Origin: Treponema sp. UBA7590
GTDB taxonomy: Bacteria > Spirochaetota > Spirochaetia > Treponematales > Treponemataceae
Assembly: GCA_002478955.1 (NCBI GenBank)
Contig: DLKK01000100.1
Span: 2,102 to 12,171, forward strand
Reading direction: 5' to 3'
DNA: 10,070 bases
Positions 1 through 7,031 of the stretch are shown here, in pieces. The notes beneath the pieces were generated by a model, which worked only from the letters and a program-made list of their open reading frames with translations, made no database searches and was not told the DNA's origin. The position numbers were made by a program, and so were the translations under genes. How positions within the stretch are numbered: position 1 is the first letter of the stretch; the number at the start of each line of letters is the position of its first letter.

Positions 1-549
1 CCTGTTCAGGGCGGCCAGGGAATTTTGCATCCTTTGGACAAGGAGTTTGCGGTTCAGGTCGGTTACCCTGTTTATTTGGTTCACCGGCTTGACCGCGACA
101 CAAACGGGCTTATGATTGTCGCAAAATCTGCTTTTGCGGCTTCAAAATGGACAAAAATGATTGGCGGGAAACTTGTGCGAAAAGAATACACTGCGGTTTG
201 CGTTGGAACATTGACTCCTAAAAAAGGAACGATAAGGACTTCTGTTCTTCAGCACGGAAATGAAAAGCCGGCGGTTACTCATTTTCAGGTTGTGGATGAA
301 AAGGAAATTTTTTATGAGAACCAGAGTATTGTGCTCTCGACTGTTAAGCTTCAGCTGGAAACCGGACGCATGCACCAGATCCGAATTCATCTTGCTCAGC
401 AGAACTGCCCGATTGCCGGCGATGACAAGCACGGAAACTTCAAGATGAACAAAATCCTTAGAAAAGCCGCCGGAATCAAAAATCTTCAGCTTACTTCCAG
501 CCGACTTTCAATTCCTTTGGACGGCCGTGAGTGTGTGTTCGAGATTTGA
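1..549 (+). CDS. RluA-family rRNA/tRNA pseudouridine synthase, 3' part
   Basis: The reading frame is open from base 1, so the gene begins outside the window and 182 residues are visible; the TTG at 25 is an internal Leu codon, not a start. The family converts specific uridines in rRNA or tRNA to pseudouridine in the cytoplasm. The catalytic-loop motif HRLDRDTNG is seen at 82-108, with the expected catalytic Asp at 91-93. The second family motif, GRMHQIRIHLA, lies near 364-396, followed by PIAGD. The protein stops soon after the catalytic domain, as is usual for RluA/RluC/RluD types without a C-terminal extension. Any N-terminal S4 domain would lie upstream, so RluA, RluC and RluD cannot be told apart and no symbol is given. 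It sits just upstream of the rimP promoter on the same strand, and no separate terminator is seen before the hairpin at 652-680. Confidence 0.9.
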   Translation, partial: PVQGGQGILHPLDKEFAVQVGYPVYLVHRLDRDTNGLMIVAKSAFAASKWTKMIGGKLVRKEYTAVCVGTLTPKKGTIRTSVLQHGNEKPAVTHFQVVDEKEIFYENQSIVLSTVKLQLETGRMHQIRIHLAQQNCPIAGDDKHGNFKMNKILRKAAGIKNLQLTSSRLSIPLDGRECVFEI

Positions 550-591
550 AAAAAATCATGTGGAATGTCTTCGTAAAATCACCTGCATTTA

Positions 592-620
592 TTGACATTA
601 TTTAAAAATAAGAATATATT
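592..620 (+). promoter_or_regulatory. Sigma-70-type promoter of the rimP operon
   Basis: A perfect -35 box TTGACA (592-597) is followed by a 17-bp spacer and a -10 box TATATT (615-620), one base off consensus. The expected transcription start is near G627, giving an 86-nt leader before the rimP TTG. It lies in the only sizeable gap before the operon, in AT-rich DNA. This is the strongest promoter-like sequence noticed in the window; it was identified by eye. Confidence 0.75.
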
Positions 621-651
621 TAATAAGTACATTTTAATAACCTTTTAAAGT

Positions 652-680
652 GGACTCGTCAAAGCGACGGGTCTTTTTTT
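652..680 (+). terminator. Intrinsic terminator hairpin in the rimP leader (candidate attenuator)
   Basis: The arms GACTCGTC (653-660) and GACGGGTC (666-673) pair over 8 bp with one G-U wobble around a 5-nt loop. Seven T residues (674-680) follow directly. This is a complete intrinsic-terminator shape. It lies downstream of the promoter at 592-620 and upstream of the rimP start at 713, so it would sit inside the operon leader. It may also end readthrough from the RluA-family gene. In Bacillus subtilis a NusA-dependent terminator in the leader of the equivalent operon allows NusA autoregulation; the same role here is an inference. Confidence 0.7.
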
Positions 681-702
681 ATGTTAATTGGAATGTTTCA
701 AA

Positions 703-707
703 AGAGG
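703..707 (+). promoter_or_regulatory. Ribosome binding site that fixes the rimP start
   Basis: AGAGG lies 5 nt before a TTG codon at 713 that is in frame with rimP. The GTG codon in the same frame at 650 overlaps the terminator hairpin and would add 21 residues lacking similarity to RimP. This Shine-Dalgarno sequence therefore favours the TTG start. Bases 702-708 are also complementary to 640-646 (ACCTTTT). Confidence 0.75.
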
Positions 708-712
708 TAAAA

Positions 713-1171
713 TTGGAATACGAACCATTGGAAAAAATGCCGCATTATTCAGAATGTGCGCCATTGGTGGAAGGCCTTGGTTATACTCTTGTTGAGCTTC
801 ATATTTCGCCGGCAAAAACCGTTACAAAAATCACTGCGGTTATTGCTTCAAAAGATCCGTCTGTTGATATTGGCGTAAACGACTGCTCTAAAGTTCACCA
901 TGCGCTTCTTCCTCGTCTTGAGGCAATTCTTGGAACAGAAGATACCTATATGGAACTTACTTCTCCTGGAATGGAACGCAACTTTAAGAATGCCGCGGAA
1001 TTTTCAGTTTTTGTCGGCCGGGAAGTCCGCGTGTGGGATAAGACTGTTACAGACTGGGTTGGCGGAAAAATTGTTTCCGCAGATGAAAAATCGGTTACTT
1101 TGGAAAAGGATGGTAAAAGCCAGACTATTTCCTTTGAAAATATAGCGAAAGCAAAATTTATACACTTATAA
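713..1171 (+). CDS. rimP: Ribosome maturation factor RimP
   Basis: RimP binds the 30S subunit and helps assembly of its head region in the cytoplasm. Starting at TTG 713 the protein has 152 residues, matching the family length of about 150. The N-terminal domain carries the VEGLGYTLVEL pattern (residues 19-29). The family signature YMELTSPGMERNFKN is at residues 79-93, with SPG at 84-86, followed by FVGREVRV, which starts the SH3-like C-terminal domain. The TTG start is supported by AGAGG five bases upstream; the in-frame GTG at 650 would translate through the terminator hairpin. It is the first gene of the operon, and nusA begins 18 nt after its stop. A rare start codon together with a leader hairpin suggests limited or controlled expression, which is an inference. 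Confidence 0.93.
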   Translation: MEYEPLEKMPHYSECAPLVEGLGYTLVELHISPAKTVTKITAVIASKDPSVDIGVNDCSKVHHALLPRLEAILGTEDTYMELTSPGMERNFKNAAEFSVFVGREVRVWDKTVTDWVGGKIVSADEKSVTLEKDGKSQTISFENIAKAKFIHL

Positions 1172-1189
1172 TAATTACGGGGGCTTAAA

Positions 1190-2668
1190 ATGTCAGAGAT
1201 GGCAGAAGCAATTCGTGCTCTGATTGACGAAAAAGGATATTCAGAAGCGTCAGTAAAACAGATAATCGAAAATGCGCTTAAGGCAGCTTACAAAAGAACT
1301 TACGGAACTTCGGACAATGCAATTGTAAAATTCGCTGATGATATGTCGGATGTTTCAATTTATTCACGGAAGACAGTTGTTGACGGGGTTTATGATCCTG
1401 TTACAGAAATTGAGCTTGAGGAAGCAAAGCAGCTCAGCGATGAGGTTGAGGTAGGTGATGAAATCGATATTCTGGAAGATCCTAAATCTTTTGCGCGCTC
1501 GGCAGTTTCCACAGGAAAACAGACTGCTCACCAGGGCTTGAATGAGACTGTAAAGGATTCACTTTATAATCAGTATAAAGACAAGGTCGGAGAATTGATA
1601 AACGGCTACATCCAGCGCGAAAAGAACGGAAATCTTTTTGTTGATCTTGGAAACGGCGGTCGGCTCGAAGGATTCCTTCCTGCAAAATATCAGTCTCCAC
1701 GCGAAACCTATGAGCAGAACGACAGAATCAAGGCTGTCATTGTTGAAATCAAGAAAACTAATACAGGACTTCAGCTTGTCCTCTCGCGTTCAGATCCTCG
1801 CCTTGTAGAAATTACAATGGAGCTTGAGATTCCGGAAATTGCTGATGGAACTGTAAAAATTGAAAAATGTGTCCGCGATGCCGGCTACAGAACAAAGATG
1901 GCGGTTTCAACAACACGCGAGGATGTTGATCCTGTTGGCGCTTGCGTTGGAACAAAAGGTGCTCGAATCCAGACTGTTATCCGCGAGCTTCTTGGCGAAA
2001 AAATTGATGTTTTGCGCTACGACCCGAATCCTGCTGAATTTATCAAAAATGCGCTTTCTCCTGCGCAGGTTGACCGTGTTGTTATTCTTGACGAGGCTAA
2101 ACGCCAGGCGCTTGCAATTGTTGAGGAATCACAGTTCAGCCTTGCGATCGGAAAACAGGGGCAGAACGTTCGTCTTGCGAACCGGCTTTGCGACTGGTCA
2201 ATTGATGTTAAGACTCAGGAGCAGTGCGAAGGAATGGATCTTTCTGAAAAGGCTACAACCCAGGCGGCTCTTAATCTTTTCAAAAATGATGATTCTGAGC
2301 AGGATGAGGATATTACAACTATCGCGGAACTTTCAGGTGTTGATGAACGTGTTGCAGACATACTGAAGGCAAACGGAATTGAAGATATTGTTCAGTTCAT
2401 GGAAACTTATGACAACGGCTCTTTGGAAAAGATTGAAGGTCTCAAGAAGGAAGAGATTGACGCGGTTTACAATCTTATCAAAGAAAACGTTGAATTTGTT
2501 GATGAAGATGGAAAAGAGGTTGCTCCTGTTGCTCAGGAAAAAACTGAGCCGGAACATCAGGAAGAGGAAAAATATTACTGCCCTGAATGTGGAGCAGAAA
2601 TTACGCTCGACATGGATCACTGTCCAAAATGTGGCATTGAATTTGAATTTACAGAAGATGAGGAATAA
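1190..2668 (+). CDS. nusA: Transcription termination/antitermination factor NusA with C-terminal zinc ribbon
   Basis: NusA binds RNA polymerase and nascent RNA and modulates pausing, termination and antitermination. The 492-residue protein shows the standard order: N-terminal polymerase-binding domain (about 1-125), S1 domain (about 133-200, with NLFVDLGNGGRLEGFLP), KH1 (GTKG loop at 254-257) and KH2 (GKQG loop at 321-324, in the context FSLAIGKQGQNVRLA). An acidic linker follows (about 367-374), then a helix-hairpin-helix-like segment (about 375-432). The C-terminus is unusual: Cys464-X2-Cys467 and Cys478-X2-Cys481, each in a CPxC setting, form a compact zinc-ribbon pattern. The ATG at 1190 is preceded by GGGGG at 1179-1183, and infB follows after 9 nt. 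Family assignment is certain; the role of the zinc ribbon is unknown. Confidence 0.96.
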   Translation: MSEMAEAIRALIDEKGYSEASVKQIIENALKAAYKRTYGTSDNAIVKFADDMSDVSIYSRKTVVDGVYDPVTEIELEEAKQLSDEVEVGDEIDILEDPKSFARSAVSTGKQTAHQGLNETVKDSLYNQYKDKVGELINGYIQREKNGNLFVDLGNGGRLEGFLPAKYQSPRETYEQNDRIKAVIVEIKKTNTGLQLVLSRSDPRLVEITMELEIPEIADGTVKIEKCVRDAGYRTKMAVSTTREDVDPVGACVGTKGARIQTVIRELLGEKIDVLRYDPNPAEFIKNALSPAQVDRVVILDEAKRQALAIVEESQFSLAIGKQGQNVRLANRLCDWSIDVKTQEQCEGMDLSEKATTQAALNLFKNDDSEQDEDITTIAELSGVDERVADILKANGIEDIVQFMETYDNGSLEKIEGLKKEEIDAVYNLIKENVEFVDEDGKEVAPVAQEKTEPEHQEEEKYYCPECGAEITLDMDHCPKCGIEFEFTEDEE

Positions 2669-2677
2669 GGATACAGA

Positions 2678-5530
2678 ATGGCTGAAGAATCAGAAAAAAA
2701 ACAGACATTTGTTGTTCATAAAAAGCAGGCTGACAACACGCCGCATGCGGTGACTTCCAACACAAGCAATGCTGGAGTTGCAAAGAAAAAAGTTGTTGTT
2801 GTAAAAAAACGGGCTCCAGGTGATGTTCCTAATGCAAAACCGGAAAATGCAAAAAAAGAAGGCATCCGGGTTGTTGTAAAAAAGACTGAGGGAAATTCAG
2901 CTGTGGCTTCTGAGTCTAAGAATGTTCAGCCGCAGTCACAGCAGCCGCAAAGGCCAGTTTCCCAGAAACCTGCTGGAACTGCTCAGAATCAGAACGGAAA
3001 TCAGTATGCAAGAAATGAAAATTCCCGTTCGCAGCACAGAACTTATGAGCTTAATACGGCGCGCCCTAACGTAAAGGCAGGAAATCTTTCTGACTTTGGA
3101 AACCGCGACCGCAACAGAAATGGTTACAACAGAAATGGCTACAACAATGGTGGCTATCAGGGAAATCGCCAGGGCGGCTACCAGAACCGTGAAGGCGGTG
3201 GATTTACAGGTGCCCAGGCAAGACAGGGGTATCAGAACCGTAATCAGGACGGAAACCGCCAGGGCGGCTACCAGAACCGTAATGGTCAGGGTGGTGGCTA
3301 TCAGGGAAACCGTCAGGGTGGCTTCCAGAACCGCAATGGACAGGGCGGAGGATTTAACCGCGGTCCAAGATTTGGTGGCGGCCAGCCGGGTGGATTCCGC
3401 ATGGGTGGCGGAGGCGGTGCTCCAGTTCCACCGATGATGCAGGGAAAAGCTCCTGCTAAAAAAGCATTTAAAGGTAAAAAACAGGTTTATAACCGAAAAG
3501 ATCAGGAACAGTATGATGACAATCTTTTTGAGACAAAGAAGAAGGTCGAGACACCAGCTTCTGTTGTTCCAAAATCAATTGAAATCATGGAAACTGTTTC
3601 AATTTCTGACCTTGCGAAAAAGATGAATCTTAAAGCTTCTGAAATTATCGGAAAACTTTTTTCAACTTACGGTCAGATGGTTACAATCAACGAGTCAATT
3701 GACAAAGACACAGCTGAACTTCTGTGCAGCGAATATGGTTGCGAAGTAAAAGTTGTTTCCTTGTATGATGAAACTGTAATCAAAGGCGATGAGGATATTG
3801 CAGAAAACATGAGACCTCGTCCGCCGATTGTTACTGTAATGGGACACGTTGACCATGGTAAGACAAAGACTCTTGATGCTATCCGTAATGCGCATGTCGC
3901 GGAAGGCGAGGCTGGTGGAATTACCCAGTCAATCGGTGCTTATTCAGTAACAACTCCGAAAGGAAAAATCACATTCCTTGATACTCCGGGACACGAGGCA
4001 TTCACAATGATGCGCGCGCGCGGAGCACAGGTTACTGATATTGTTGTTCTTGTTGTCGCGGCTGATGATGGCGTTATGCCTCAGACTTTGGAAGCTATTG
4101 CCCATGCAAAGGATGCAAAAGTTCCGATTATTGTTGCTGTGAACAAGATTGATAAGCCAGAAGCAAATCCTGACAGAGTAAAAACTCAGCTTGCAGAGCA
4201 GGGTCTTACTCCAGAAGAATGGGGTGGAGACACACAGTATGTTAATATTTCTGCAAAACAGAAAATTGGTATTGATGATTTGCTTGATGCAATCCTTCTT
4301 CAGGCGGAAATGCTTGAGCTTAAGGCGACTTACGACTGCCGCGCGGAAGGAAAGATTCTTGAGTCACGAATCGATCAGGGACGCGGTGTTGTTTCTTCAG
4401 TGATTATCCAGCGTGGCACATTGAAACAGGGCGATCCTTTTGTTGCCGGAATTTATTCTGGCCGTGTCAGAGCAATGTTTGATGACCGTGGACACAGAAT
4501 CCAGGAAGCGGAACCTTCTACGCCGGTTGAAGTTCTTGGCATGGAAGAAATGCCGAATGCAGGAGATCCTTTCCAGGTAACAGAAGATGATAAGGAAGCC
4601 CGCGCAATCTCTACAAAACGTCAGGAATTAAAGCGTTTTGAGGCTGCGAAAGCTGTCAAGAAGACAACTCTTGAGTCACTCTACAGCGATATTGCCGCAA
4701 GTGAAGTCAAGGAATTCAAGGTTATCATCAAAGCTGACCTTCAGGGGTCTGCCGAGGCGCTCAAGGCTTCGCTGGAAAAACTTTCAACAAAAGATATTCG
4801 TCTTGTTGTAATCCACAGTTCTGCCGGCGCAATCAACGAATCGGATGTTACTCTTGCAGCGGCTGATTCAAACGCAATCATTATCGGCTTTAATGTTCGT
4901 CCGACTCCAAAGGCAAAAGCCTTGGCTGATGCGGAAAAAGTTGACATCAGAAAGTACAGCATTATCTATAAGTGCGTTGAGGAAATTCAGGCCGCAATGG
5001 AAGGTATGCTTGCTCCAGATACAAAAGAGCAGGTTATCGGTAATGTTGAGGTTAGAAATACATTCAAGGTTCCAAAAGTTGGTACAATTGCCGGATGTTA
5101 TGTTATTGACGGTGTTGTAAGAAGAAATTCTATGGTTCACCTTGTTCGTGATGGAATCGTAAAATATACAGGAAAAATCGCTTCCCTCAAACGTTTCAAG
5201 GATGATGCAAAGGAAGTTACAACTGGTTTTGAATGTGGTTTGAGCCTTGAAAACTGGCAGGACATTCAGGTTGATGATACAATGGAAGTGTTTGAGTACA
5301 TTGAAGTTGCCCGAAAACTTGGAGATGAGCTTCATGATGACCGCGCAGAAAACGAAAAGAAGGCAAAAGAGGCTGCTGAAAAAGCAATGGCGGCCGCAGA
5401 AGCTGAAAAAGTTCACGAGGCGGAAGTTCTTGCCGCTGAAAAAGCTGCCGGTAAAGCAAAAAAAGCTGCAAAACCAAAGGACGATGGAACTCAGTTCCCA
5501 GGTGAGTCTGAAAAAGGAGCTGCTGAATAA
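2678..5530 (+). CDS. infB: Translation initiation factor IF-2
   Basis: IF2 is the GTPase that brings fMet-tRNA to the 30S subunit and promotes 50S joining. The protein has 950 residues. The Lys-rich N-terminus is followed by a Gly/Asn/Arg/Gln/Tyr low-complexity stretch (about 140-246) and an IF2_N-type domain (about 307-360). The GTPase motifs are all present: G1 GHVDHGKT (389-396), G2 GGITQSIG (413-420), G3 DTPGH (435-439), G4 NKID (489-492), G5 SAK (525-527). Residues after G1 read KTLD rather than the more common SLLD; the P-loop itself is intact. Domains II, III and IV follow to about residue 880. A 65-residue Ala/Lys/Glu-rich tail (about 886-950) extends past the usual end. The ATG has AAGGA six bases upstream, overlapping the nusA stop. 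The stop codon overlaps the rbfA ATG by one base. Confidence 0.97.
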   Translation: MAEESEKKQTFVVHKKQADNTPHAVTSNTSNAGVAKKKVVVVKKRAPGDVPNAKPENAKKEGIRVVVKKTEGNSAVASESKNVQPQSQQPQRPVSQKPAGTAQNQNGNQYARNENSRSQHRTYELNTARPNVKAGNLSDFGNRDRNRNGYNRNGYNNGGYQGNRQGGYQNREGGGFTGAQARQGYQNRNQDGNRQGGYQNRNGQGGGYQGNRQGGFQNRNGQGGGFNRGPRFGGGQPGGFRMGGGGGAPVPPMMQGKAPAKKAFKGKKQVYNRKDQEQYDDNLFETKKKVETPASVVPKSIEIMETVSISDLAKKMNLKASEIIGKLFSTYGQMVTINESIDKDTAELLCSEYGCEVKVVSLYDETVIKGDEDIAENMRPRPPIVTVMGHVDHGKTKTLDAIRNAHVAEGEAGGITQSIGAYSVTTPKGKITFLDTPGHEAFTMMRARGAQVTDIVVLVVAADDGVMPQTLEAIAHAKDAKVPIIVAVNKIDKPEANPDRVKTQLAEQGLTPEEWGGDTQYVNISAKQKIGIDDLLDAILLQAEMLELKATYDCRAEGKILESRIDQGRGVVSSVIIQRGTLKQGDPFVAGIYSGRVRAMFDDRGHRIQEAEPSTPVEVLGMEEMPNAGDPFQVTEDDKEARAISTKRQELKRFEAAKAVKKTTLESLYSDIAASEVKEFKVIIKADLQGSAEALKASLEKLSTKDIRLVVIHSSAGAINESDVTLAAADSNAIIIGFNVRPTPKAKALADAEKVDIRKYSIIYKCVEEIQAAMEGMLAPDTKEQVIGNVEVRNTFKVPKVGTIAGCYVIDGVVRRNSMVHLVRDGIVKYTGKIASLKRFKDDAKEVTTGFECGLSLENWQDIQVDDTMEVFEYIEVARKLGDELHDDRAENEKKAKEAAEKAMAAAEAEKVHEAEVLAAEKAAGKAKKAAKPKDDGTQFPGESEKGAAE
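3113..3334 (+). repeat. Intragenic imperfect repeats coding the Asn/Arg/Gln/Gly low-complexity region of IF2
   Basis: Two kinds of repeat are visible. Three tandem 15-base units at 3113-3127, 3128-3142 and 3143-3157 encode NRNGY, NRNGY and NNGGY; the first two differ by one base. A 30-base unit at 3161-3190 and 3251-3280 is identical except for one base, and a diverged third copy lies at 3305-3334; it encodes GNRQGG[YF]QNR. All units keep the reading frame, so repeat-number change would alter only the length of the disordered segment. This is an in-frame coding repeat, not a mobile element. Confidence 0.85.
5514..5519 (+). promoter_or_regulatory. Shine-Dalgarno sequence for rbfA inside infB
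   Basis: AAGGAG ends 10 nt before the rbfA ATG at 5530 and lies within the last codons of infB. With the one-base stop/start overlap (TAATG) this points to coupled translation of infB and rbfA. Confidence 0.7.
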
Positions 5531-5958
5531 TGGGTCAGTATCGAATGGAACGGCTGAACGCTCAGCTTAGGGAAGAAATTTCCAAGCTGATTCTTCAGGG
5601 GGAAATAAGGGATCCACGCGTAATCGGAAAAAAAGGCTTAAAGGAAGCCCGGATGGATGTTGCTCCATTTCTTTCTGTGAACCGCGTTGAGGTAAGCCAG
5701 GATTTGAGCTACGCAAAAGTTTATGTCTCAAGTTTTGCAAGTGATGACATGCTCGAAAGTGGTGTTGCAGGATTAAATAATGCGGCAGGATTCATCCAGT
5801 CATCGATTGCGAAAAAAATGCGCATACGTAAATTTCCTAAGCTTACTTTTGTTGTCGATTCTGGCATGAAAGAAGGCTTCCACATGGTTCAAAAATTGAA
5901 TGAACTTGAGGCTGAATCAAAAGCCCGCGAAAATTCAACCACTGATGAATCAGAATAG
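5530..5958 (+). CDS. rbfA: Ribosome-binding factor A
   Basis: RbfA binds immature 30S subunits and helps 5' processing of 16S rRNA; it is linked to cold adaptation in other bacteria. The 142-residue protein shows the family N-terminus (RMERLNAQLREEISKLI), the EIRDPR segment, the strand VEVSQDLSYAKVYVS (residues 53-67), and the Ala-Ala-Gly kink (85-87) of the type II KH fold, followed by KFPKLTFVVD. Between DPR and the VEVS strand there are about 20 residues (31-52), compared with a handful in typical family members as recalled, so an insertion of roughly a dozen residues is likely. The C-terminal tail is short and acidic. The start overlaps the infB stop, and the 3' end overlaps truB by 14 nt. 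Confidence 0.93.
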   Translation: MGQYRMERLNAQLREEISKLILQGEIRDPRVIGKKGLKEARMDVAPFLSVNRVEVSQDLSYAKVYVSSFASDDMLESGVAGLNNAAGFIQSSIAKKMRIRKFPKLTFVVDSGMKEGFHMVQKLNELEAESKARENSTTDESE

Positions 5959-6994
5959 AATTGTTCTTCTTGCAAAAAAGCCGGGGCTTACAAGTTTTTC
6001 AAGCCTTTTTACGGTTAAGCACGCTTTTGAGACTTCGAAAGTTGGACACACAGGAACGCTTGACAGTTTTGCTGCCGGGCTTCTTGTTGTGTGCGTGGGT
6101 TCTTTGACCAGGCTTGCAGGAAGAATAACTGAATTCAGCAAAACATATAAAGCTGTGATAAAATTTGGCGAGGAAACGGATACTCTTGAATGTACCGGAA
6201 ATGTTGTTCGCCGCGCTGAACTTCCGACAGAAAAATCTCTTGAAGCCGCTGTAAAAAAATATACTGGAAAGATATTGCAGCAACCTCCAAGTTTCAGCGC
6301 AATCCATATTGACGGAAAACGTGCAAGCGATTTAGTCCGGAGCGGAAAAACTGCCGAGATTCCGTTTCGCCCCGTTCAGGTTTTCTCTGCGGAAATTCAG
6401 GAAATTATGTTTGACTCTTCAGCTCAAGACTCTGAAAAACGTGTTCTTGCTTGCTGCATTGAATTTTCTGTCTCAAAAGGAACATATATCCGCTCTCTTG
6501 CCCGGGATATTGCAAATGAATGTGGCAGTGCAGGACATCTTGTGGGGCTTCTTCGCACAAAAGTCGGGAATTTCTGCCTGGAGGATGCGGCGGGCTTTTC
6601 TGAACTGGAAGAATTTAACATTGAAAACGCATTTATTTCCGCTGAAAAAACAAAAAAACTTGAACAGATTGCGGAGGAAAACAAGAAAAATAACATCCGC
6701 ATAAAAAAAGAACCCGATGAAGCCGAGCTTGAGCTTGAAAATCAATGTGTAAAGAAATCTGTTCCAATGACAAAAGAACTTGCTGCACAGTGCGGTTTTG
6801 GCTGTCTTACGCTTGCGGAAGGTAAAAATGTGCTTTTTGAAAACGGTGTAAAACTTCAGAGCAATATGTTCACAACATCTCCATTTGAAGTCAAGGAAAA
6901 AATCGCCGCAGTTTTTACGCTTTCAGAAGATTTTAAAGGGCTTCTTGAGAAAAACGAGCAAGGTTATTTTTCCTATTCATTTGTTGTGCATTAA
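5945..6994 (+). CDS. truB: tRNA pseudouridine(55) synthase TruB
   Basis: TruB makes pseudouridine 55 in the T-loop of tRNAs. The 349-residue protein carries KKPGLTSF (11-18), the catalytic motif GHTGTLD with Asp40, GLLVVCVG (45-52), KTYKA with the conserved Tyr68, QQPPSFSAI (112-120) and GTYIRSLARDIA (179-190). ATG 5945 is chosen because family homology begins within a few residues of it; the in-frame ATG at 5900 would add 15 residues and lie deeper inside rbfA. Neither has a clear Shine-Dalgarno sequence, so translation is probably coupled to rbfA, whose stop lies 14 nt inside truB. The C-terminus is longer than in Escherichia coli (314 residues), with a charged Lys/Glu-rich linker (about 233-266) before the terminal domain. 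It is the last gene of the operon; rpsO and ribF, often found next, are absent. Confidence 0.93.
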   Translation: MNQNRIVLLAKKPGLTSFSSLFTVKHAFETSKVGHTGTLDSFAAGLLVVCVGSLTRLAGRITEFSKTYKAVIKFGEETDTLECTGNVVRRAELPTEKSLEAAVKKYTGKILQQPPSFSAIHIDGKRASDLVRSGKTAEIPFRPVQVFSAEIQEIMFDSSAQDSEKRVLACCIEFSVSKGTYIRSLARDIANECGSAGHLVGLLRTKVGNFCLEDAAGFSELEEFNIENAFISAEKTKKLEQIAEENKKNNIRIKKEPDEAELELENQCVKKSVPMTKELAAQCGFGCLTLAEGKNVLFENGVKLQSNMFTTSPFEVKEKIAAVFTLSEDFKGLLEKNEQGYFSYSFVVH

Positions 6995-7031
6995 AGGGAG
7001 CTCTAAAAATTGCAATTTTTAAAGGCTTCCT
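6995..7031. terminator. Hairpin between convergent truB and helicase genes
   Basis: A perfect 18-bp palindrome at 7004-7021 (TAAAAATTG and its complement) forms the inner stem. Outer arms 6995-7001 and 7025-7031 pair over 7 bp with one G-U wobble, separated from the inner stem by a small internal loop. It starts right after the truB stop and reaches the helicase stop codon. The position fits a bidirectional terminator, but the flanking T-run is weak on both strands (the T5 is within the stem), so efficiency is uncertain. Confidence 0.5.

Noticed and set aside
681..710. A 9-codon leader peptide (ATG 681 to TAA 708-710) ending at the rimP Shine-Dalgarno sequence.
   Set aside because: Its start follows directly on the T-run with no Shine-Dalgarno sequence, and it has no run of regulatory codons. 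Chance is the simpler explanation.
650..712. N-terminal extension of RimP from the in-frame GTG at 650.
   Set aside because: It would be translated through the terminator hairpin and T-run, has no ribosome binding site and no family similarity; TTG 713 has AGAGG at the right distance and gives the family length.
3113..3334. Possible CRISPR or regulatory repeat array.
   Set aside because: The units are in frame, uneven in spacing and encode a Gly/Arg/Asn/Gln repeat of IF2, so they are coding repeats.
3096..3437. Alternative +1-frame ORF over the IF2 repeat region.
   Set aside because: It arises because the repetitive Gly/Arg/Asn-coding DNA lacks stops in other frames; no start signal and no family match.
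4868..5416. Long minus-strand open frame of 182 codons opposite infB.
   Set aside because: It is fully antisense to conserved IF2 domains, has Cys/Phe/Asn-rich composition typical of antisense frames, and resembles no family.
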